Positions 58,268 to 64,000 of a DNA stretch of 64,000 bases are shown here, in pieces. Source of the DNA: Lathyrus oleraceus (lineage: Eukaryota > Streptophyta > Magnoliopsida > Fabales > Fabaceae); contig NC_066584.1 of assembly GCF_024323335.1 (NCBI RefSeq), forward strand, positions 275,133,618-275,197,617. Reading direction: 5' to 3'. The position numbers were made by a program, and so were the translations under genes. Every line of letters begins with the position of its first letter. The stretch's first letter is position 1. The notes beneath the pieces were generated by a model. It did not search any database. It was not told where the DNA came from and worked only from the letters and a program-made list of their open reading frames with translations.

Positions 58268-61200
58268 TGTAGCACCTCAAATTTGCACCTATCATTGCAC
58301 ATACATTCTCATATTAGGTCATAGCATAACATGGTCCACTGCATAGCATTGCATTGTCCCATTTGCCTCAAGTGCAAGCCAATCAGAAGAATTAGGTCAA
58401 ACTGATCAGGAGATCAGTCAATCAAGCAAGCAAGCACAATTCTCAAGGAGCCAAGGCCCTAGGGTTGGTCCAACATGTTCACATGACTCGGGGATCCATT
58501 TGAAGTGCTTAAGTCAAAGATTGGAGGCTCAGAGGTCATCAGTCAATGCACAATCAGTCAGAAACCCTAGAAAGTCAAACTTGGTCAACTGTGGTTGATT
58601 TTATGGTTTTGATGGATGGATTTGGTTTGAGAGAGCTTATTCATGTCCAAATAGGCCTCATATATCATGGCAAACAACATCATTGAAGAATTTGAAGCCA
58701 AATCAGAAAATTTCCAAAAATAGAAACTGGACCTGTAATTTTAACTGCCAAAAATGGAAACTTCTTGATCCCAAACTTACATCATGATACAAGCTTCAAA
58801 TGAATTTTTTCCCAACATGAAAGTTGAAGATCTTGTTCTCCCATTTCCAAAAAGTCCAAGAACTCTCAATTCCCATGTATGGTTGGCAATATATGATCAA
58901 TTCATTTTCAAAAAATTGTGAACTTCAAAAGGCCATATCTCTCAAACCATTTGGCCAAATTTGGTGGGGTTTTTTCCTACAAGTCACATTTGATCCCCTC
59001 TTTCCAAAAATGTCATTTTCATGCACCAAAACATCACCATTCAAAATGGCCTTTTTGAACTTGCCTTAATTAATTTCAAGTGAAGTTGAATTTTGACTTT
59101 TCAAAATAATCATTTCTAAGCCATTTTGCCAATTGAAATAGTTCAGAAATGTGGTTTGTATCATGTTTGAAGGCCCAAATTCATGCATAGTACCATACAC
59201 CCCACCACTCAAACCAAAATTGGACAATTAGCAAATTGGTTCATTTAAGCAAATCATGGTTAACACTCACTTATGCAATACTAAACAGAAGTATATATAT
59301 ATATTTTCTGTCATTTCCAACCCTAGGAGCCCACATTCTAACACAGAAAAACTCTCTCTCAAAAAATCTCATTTTCTTCATTTTTGAAATTCTACCAAAA
59401 ACCTTCAAAGCATACGAGCTTGTTTTGGTTTGTTCCTCAGTTGCCAACATTTTTGAAGCATTCTCAATCTTCTTTTGGTGACTGTAAGCAAGGATTCTCC
59501 ACTGTTATTTCCAAGTTCCATCAATGGTAGAGTTGGTTTCGAGCAAAAACAAACATTCATGAGCCAAGTTCCCTTTACCATTCAACTGTAGGAAGCTTCA
59601 TGTGCATCTGTTTTAACCATTTGAAGCCAAAAAGCCATTGAATCCCAACTGTTCTTCATAACTGGTAAAATTTCGATTCCTTCTTTTTTCAAAATCATGA
59701 TGTGCAACGTGTAGATCTCATTACCCTGGTCATTATGAGCTTTGAATGGTTTAAATTGGTTGAGTATTTGCAAAGTTATGTTGTCTCAAAGTTTGGTATG
59801 TGAATATGTTTTTGTTTAATGCTTGCTGTGTAGTTCGATTTAGTGAAAATAATGCTTAGATTCATGATGTGCATTGCTTGTTGTTTCTATTGATATGTTG
59901 TTTTGCCATTTCTGGAAAATAATTTTGCACAATTTCGATTGAAGAAGATGATGTGTGTTGATGCTACAGTAAAACCCTAATGCCAAAGCCAGAACTCGCG
60001 TTTTCTGCATTTTGAATCGTGTGTTGCATGCCCTTTCACTGTTCCATTGCCATGTTGCTAGTCATCGCTTGCCACGCAGGATAAACGCAACGCTGCGTTT
60101 CATTTAGTTTCCCTTTTAATTACCATAATGCCATCGACTCCATTTATTTAAGTCAATTCATTTTAATTGTTCAATATTATTTCATTTTGGTTACACAACT
60201 TACAAAATTCATAACATCTCCATTTTAATTCCAAATTTCATGGAAATTTTTGCATTATGCTCTGCTTGATGTCTAGTATTTTATCATGATTTTTGCTGAT
60301 TTTTTGGATGGTCGAATTTTTAATGGTATTAGGGTTTTGTTCATGTATGCATATTTTGTACCCTTTGCCAAATCCTTTGTGAAATCGTCATGCATTATCC
60401 ATCTGATCTGAAATTTTTTGTGCACAAACTAGACCCACTCATGGTGATTTTGATATAGAGTTTGTGAATTTATCTTATCTGGATTGTGAGTTATGAATTT
60501 TTGAATTAGGGTGTGACAATTTGTGTCACACCATTGATATGCAATTTCATGATTTTCTTTACCATGCTTCCTGACCTCCAATTGATGTGAATTTTTGCAT
60601 GAGCCTACTCTTGTATGTCTAGTTCACCTATGAATTTTCTTGGAATTAATTGTGGCATTTCCAAATTGTTTGAGATTTTATCCCCTGTTTGACCAAAATG
60701 TTGACTTGTGTGATACATGTTGCCATTTCATTTGTGAAATTCTCATACTTTATTAGATGAACTTGAAATTTTACATGTGATTAGTAGACATCTTAAGCTT
60801 TGTTATGGTGTTGATCCCATTCATTTATCATTTGTTATCACTGACTTATGAATTTTTGAAGTTGATACATGTTTGGTTGACTTCTTTGAGCATGCTTAAA
60901 CTTGTTTTGACTTTCTGATTTTCATTGACTATCTTCCCATGATCCAAATGAGCTGAAATTTTATATGCATGTCATGTTATGGATTGTGATTGAGCATGAA
61001 TTATTTGATGAGTTTTGGAATTGATTATGATTGGTTTTGAGCTAAGTCTTGCTGTTGACTTCTATGAGCTTTCATTTGCCATGCTTTGACTTCTTCTGCT
61101 TATGAAATGATGATGATGCATGATATGAATGTGGAACCAATTGAGCTTGCTTCTTAAATGTTTGAACTTGATTTTGGTTGACTATCCCTTGCTGTTTTGA

Positions 61201-62112
61201 CTTTCTCATCTCATTTTGACCCTAGGCTTGTCCTAGTGGTCCTGTTGCTTATGTTTGAGTTCATTGTTTCAGGTTAAGCAACAAATGCTTCAAAGAGAAC
61301 AATCCAATTTGATTAAGCTTGATTGTTTATCATTAGCTAACCTCTTTGTTTTGTGGGTGGCTTGACTCATACGATTTGAGTCTTGTGCTTTGCACATTCA
61401 TCTGATTATGTTGACTGTTAATTCTATTCTCATTTTGCTTTGATTTTTGAATTGTGTACTGATTCTGTTTGACTATTTCAGGTACCATTAGTTGCTTAGT
61501 TCTTTGAACTTGCTTTGCTTTGCTTTATAGCAATTTGCATTGAGGTATAATCCCTTTTTCTTCATGTAGTCTGGAAGACCTGGCCTGTTACTTGGCCAGG
61601 CAACTGTCTGAAGTCCTCCTTAAGAGGCAATGCTTGTGTGTGTTTACTTTTGTCCCAAGCAGTCAAAGCCCTCCTAAGTGAAGAGGCAATTGGCATAACC
61701 CAAGGGATATGCAACCTATCCCCTGCTATTCTGTGTGTCATCTGCTTTGCTCACACCACCGTGTTGATGCATTGCAGATACAAACCCAAGATCTTGTACA
61801 ATTGTACAGTTGAGTCAGTATCAAATGTGTAGAAGGGTTCCCACCTTCTGAACCCACACATTCTTGTCTTAAGCTCTCCCAGGCCAGGGATAAGAGCTGT
61901 GAAGTCTTATCTTCACTCACCTTTCATCTGCTTCACCTTAGCCCCTCAATGGCAAGGTTAAGAGCACCATTCACCCCATTCCAGAGGTTTGTTTGTTGAG
62001 GTTGATATGACCCCTTGACTAAAACCTAACCCTTGTTTGAGCCTCTTGCGTGCATATAGTGTGTGCTACCTGTGCTTGTGTTTGTTTGCTTTGCTTCCTA
62101 GGGTTAGTTTAG

Positions 62113-62735
62113 ACTTGCTTCTTGTGCAAGATAGGTTGTGCTTGACTTGCTCCCTGTGCAAGTTAGGTGTGTGTGTGGCTTGCTTCCTGTGCAAGCCATG
62201 CTTAGGATAGGTTGGCCCTCGTGCCATTTAGCTAGAAACCTTAACTTAGGGTTGATTTTGCATGACAACATCTAGGCTCGAGTCGTAGTCTCCCTAGTGT
62301 TGTGTCCCCCTCTGTTATCTGGTTAGGCTAGCCCTGTGTCCCTCCGTAGCCGAACTACGGCAACTCTGATTCTCATGTCCAGATGAGATACGTAGGCACG
62401 AGATGCGATGTCTTGTCGAGTTTGACTAACAACTAACACTAATTCTTTTCTCTCGCCCTCGTTGCGATTGAGACCTCCCCTTTCTCTTGCCCTAGTTGCA
62501 ATCGAGACCCTTCTTGCTTCCTGTGCAAGTTAGGTTTGCTTTAGCTTGCTTCCTGTGCAAGTTAGGTTTGGTGTGACTTGCTTCCTGTGCAAGTCATGTT
62601 TAGGATAGGCTTGCTTCCTGTGCAAGTTAGCTAGAAACCTTAACTTAGGGACGACTTTGCATGACAACATCTAGGCTCGAGTCGTAGTCTCCCTAGTGTT
62701 GTGTCTCCCTCTGTTATCTGGTTAGGCTAGTCCTT
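62113..62735 (+). repeat. CTTGCTTCCTGTGCAAG hairpin repeats and ~105 bp duplication
   Basis: Seven copies of CTTGCTTCCTGTGCAAG or close variants (from about 62114 to 62625), each able to form a 5 bp stem (CTTGC/GCAAG). They are followed twice by a ~105 bp block starting 'ttagctagaaacctta' (62228-62332 and 62627-62731). The whole is a ~400 bp segmental duplication inside the solo LTR. Confidence 0.75.
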
Positions 62736-62969
62736 TTTCCCTGCGTAGGGGAACTACGTCGCCCTGATCCTCATACCAGATGAGGTACATAGGCAGGAGA
62801 TGAGCTGATCTCTCCGGGCGCCCTTTTTTTCTTTTTGTGTGTGTTGTTTGACAGTTGCTAGGCTCGAGTGCCTGACTCCTTAGTAATTTGTTGTCTGTTT
62901 GTTTGAGTGTGTGCTTGACAGTTATAGGCTCGAGTCCCCGACTCCCTGTTAACTTGTTGGGTTGTTGTG

Positions 62970-63085
62970 TGCTTGGAAGCTGATGTAAGTCCATCGAGTG
63001 GCATTCGGGTTCCAGTGTGGGTTTTGTTTTGGTTCGGATGCTGATGTAAGTCCAGTGATTGGCATTCAGGCTCCATGTTTGCCTG
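62970..63085 (+). repeat. Two copies of 'gctgatgtaagtcca' unit in solo LTR
   Basis: Two ~60 bp repeats ('gctgatgtaagtccatcgagtggcattc'-type) that are the sense-strand counterpart of the four-copy unit in the Ogre LTRs (20155-20375, 47958-48175). Copy number of this unit therefore differs between family members. Confidence 0.65.
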
Positions 63086-63576
63086 TGTGTGCCTTGTTTG
63101 TGTGCGTGTCAGCCGAGCTACGAATGCTCTGATTCTCCTTCGTCCAAGGAGATACGTATGCATAGGATGCGATATCCTAGTGAGCATGTGTCGTTTCCCC
63201 AGTCCGAACTACTTCGACTCTGATGTCTATGCCTGATAGACTAAGTAGGCCCAGGATGCGATATCCTGCCGAGTCAGTCTTGTCTGTTTTCTTGTGTCTC
63301 TTTCAGCCAGTTTGTGTGAGTGCGTGAGCAGTGTTTTAGCAACCATTTTCCTTCCTATTGTGCGTGGATCCCGTCGAGTACGACGGATGCGTAGGGGTGC
63401 TAATACCTTCCCTTCGCATAACCGACTCCCGAACCCATTCTCTTTGGTCGCGAGACTATGTCTTTTCCCAGGTTTACTTCGAGCGTTTCCTTTCCCTCTT
63501 TTGGGATAAATAACGCACGGTGGCGGCTCTGTTGTTCTTGTTTTCCCGCCGGTTTTTCGCGTAATGCGACAGGTTC

Positions 63577-64000
63577 AAGAAGCGCTCAACAATTAAATTC
63601 AAAAACGCACATACACCAGGATCGAACCAACGTATGGAAGGTTCCAAGCGTTCCCACTCAAAACGCTGCGCTTCATTAATGAAGTGGCAAGCCACATCAT
63701 CAGTCCAAGTACACGCGAGCTCGGTCAAAGAAGCATAGGCCAATGGAAATGTCAGGCGTGCGCACAGGTGGACGCTGATAGGGCAAAGCCCTAGGCAAAT
63801 TACAGACGGCGGAGGACGGCGATTTCCACCGTCTTCTCCGGTGGTACAGGTGGAGATGCATGAACATTTTTTCCAGAATTTTACAAAATGCATATGGTTA
63901 AAACCGTCTCTCAACGTAGATCAAGAATATCATACTTATTAAGCCTAAAACTTCATGAATCAAGCGGATCGAATGAAAACATTTTTGATGTCAAAACTTA
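63577..64000 (-). mobile_element. Ogre-like LTR, continuation to window end
   Basis: Continuation of 55902-58267 after the solo LTR and its TSD, shown by the shared ~65 bp repeat on both sides. It holds no gene and runs off the window. Confidence 0.65.

Larger units (their letters stand above)
58268..63571 (+). mobile_element. Solo Ogre-like LTR
   Basis: 5304 bp from TGTAGCACCTC to CGCGTAATGCGACA, flanked by the perfect TSD GGTTC (58263-58267 and 63572-63576). No PBS, PPT or internal sequence, so it is a solo LTR left by LTR-LTR recombination. Both termini match the Ogre LTRs at 19669-24080 and 47474-51884 (which are on the other strand), as do internal blocks such as 61570-61640 and 63360-63540. 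Its length differs from theirs through internal expansions. ORFs within it are not genes. Confidence 0.92.

Overview
This window is plant nuclear DNA made entirely of nested LTR retrotransposons; I find no host gene, tRNA, rRNA or CRISPR array that I can support. The organism is most likely a legume, probably of the pea/vetch/lentil group (Fabeae). The reason is the giant Ty3/gypsy element of Ogre type, which has 4.4 kb LTRs, a primer-binding site for tRNA-Arg, an extra ORF1 before gag and a probable intron before RT. Several related Ogre-like LTRs surround it. The species assignment is inference.

Layout from left to right. (1) 1-3820: 3' part of an Ogre-like LTR on the + strand. (2) 3821-4919: a Ty1/copia-type LTR standing alone, with a clear TATA box. 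(3) 4920-16226: an Ogre-like LTR on the - strand, related to the first one in inverted orientation and split by a young, nearly complete Ty3/gypsy chromovirus (5335-13722, TSD AAAGG) whose gag-pol has one in-frame TAG. (4) 16227-16287: a scrap of an older copia gag. (5) 16288-55901: an old, decayed Ty1/copia element on the + strand with a third ORF after pol ('copia B').

Inside copia B, at 19669-51884 (TSD CCAAC), sits a - strand Ogre element. From right to left it has a 5' LTR, PBS, leader, ORF1, gag-PR, a predicted intron, RT-RH, aRH-IN, a 3' UTR of tandem arrays, PPT and a 3' LTR. Inside the Ogre RNase H region, at 29138-39447 (TSD AAGGT), sits a very young - strand Sirevirus-type copia element with gag, pol and a large ORF3.

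The right LTR of copia B is itself cut at 55902 by another Ogre-like LTR on the - strand (55902-58267 and 63577-64000, running off the window). That LTR is in turn cut by a 5.3 kb solo Ogre-like LTR on the + strand (58268-63571, TSD GGTTC).

The insertion order read from nesting agrees with LTR divergence judged by eye: copia B oldest, then Ogre, then the Sirevirus. The most unusual signals are: a 3' UTR array carrying near-copies of the Ogre primer-binding site in antisense; a ~100 bp tandem unit that could seed a satellite; stop codons that nearly all look like C-to-T changes at Gln codons; two independent copia elements carrying a similar ORF3 of unknown role; and several palindromic repeat clusters in LTR promoters.
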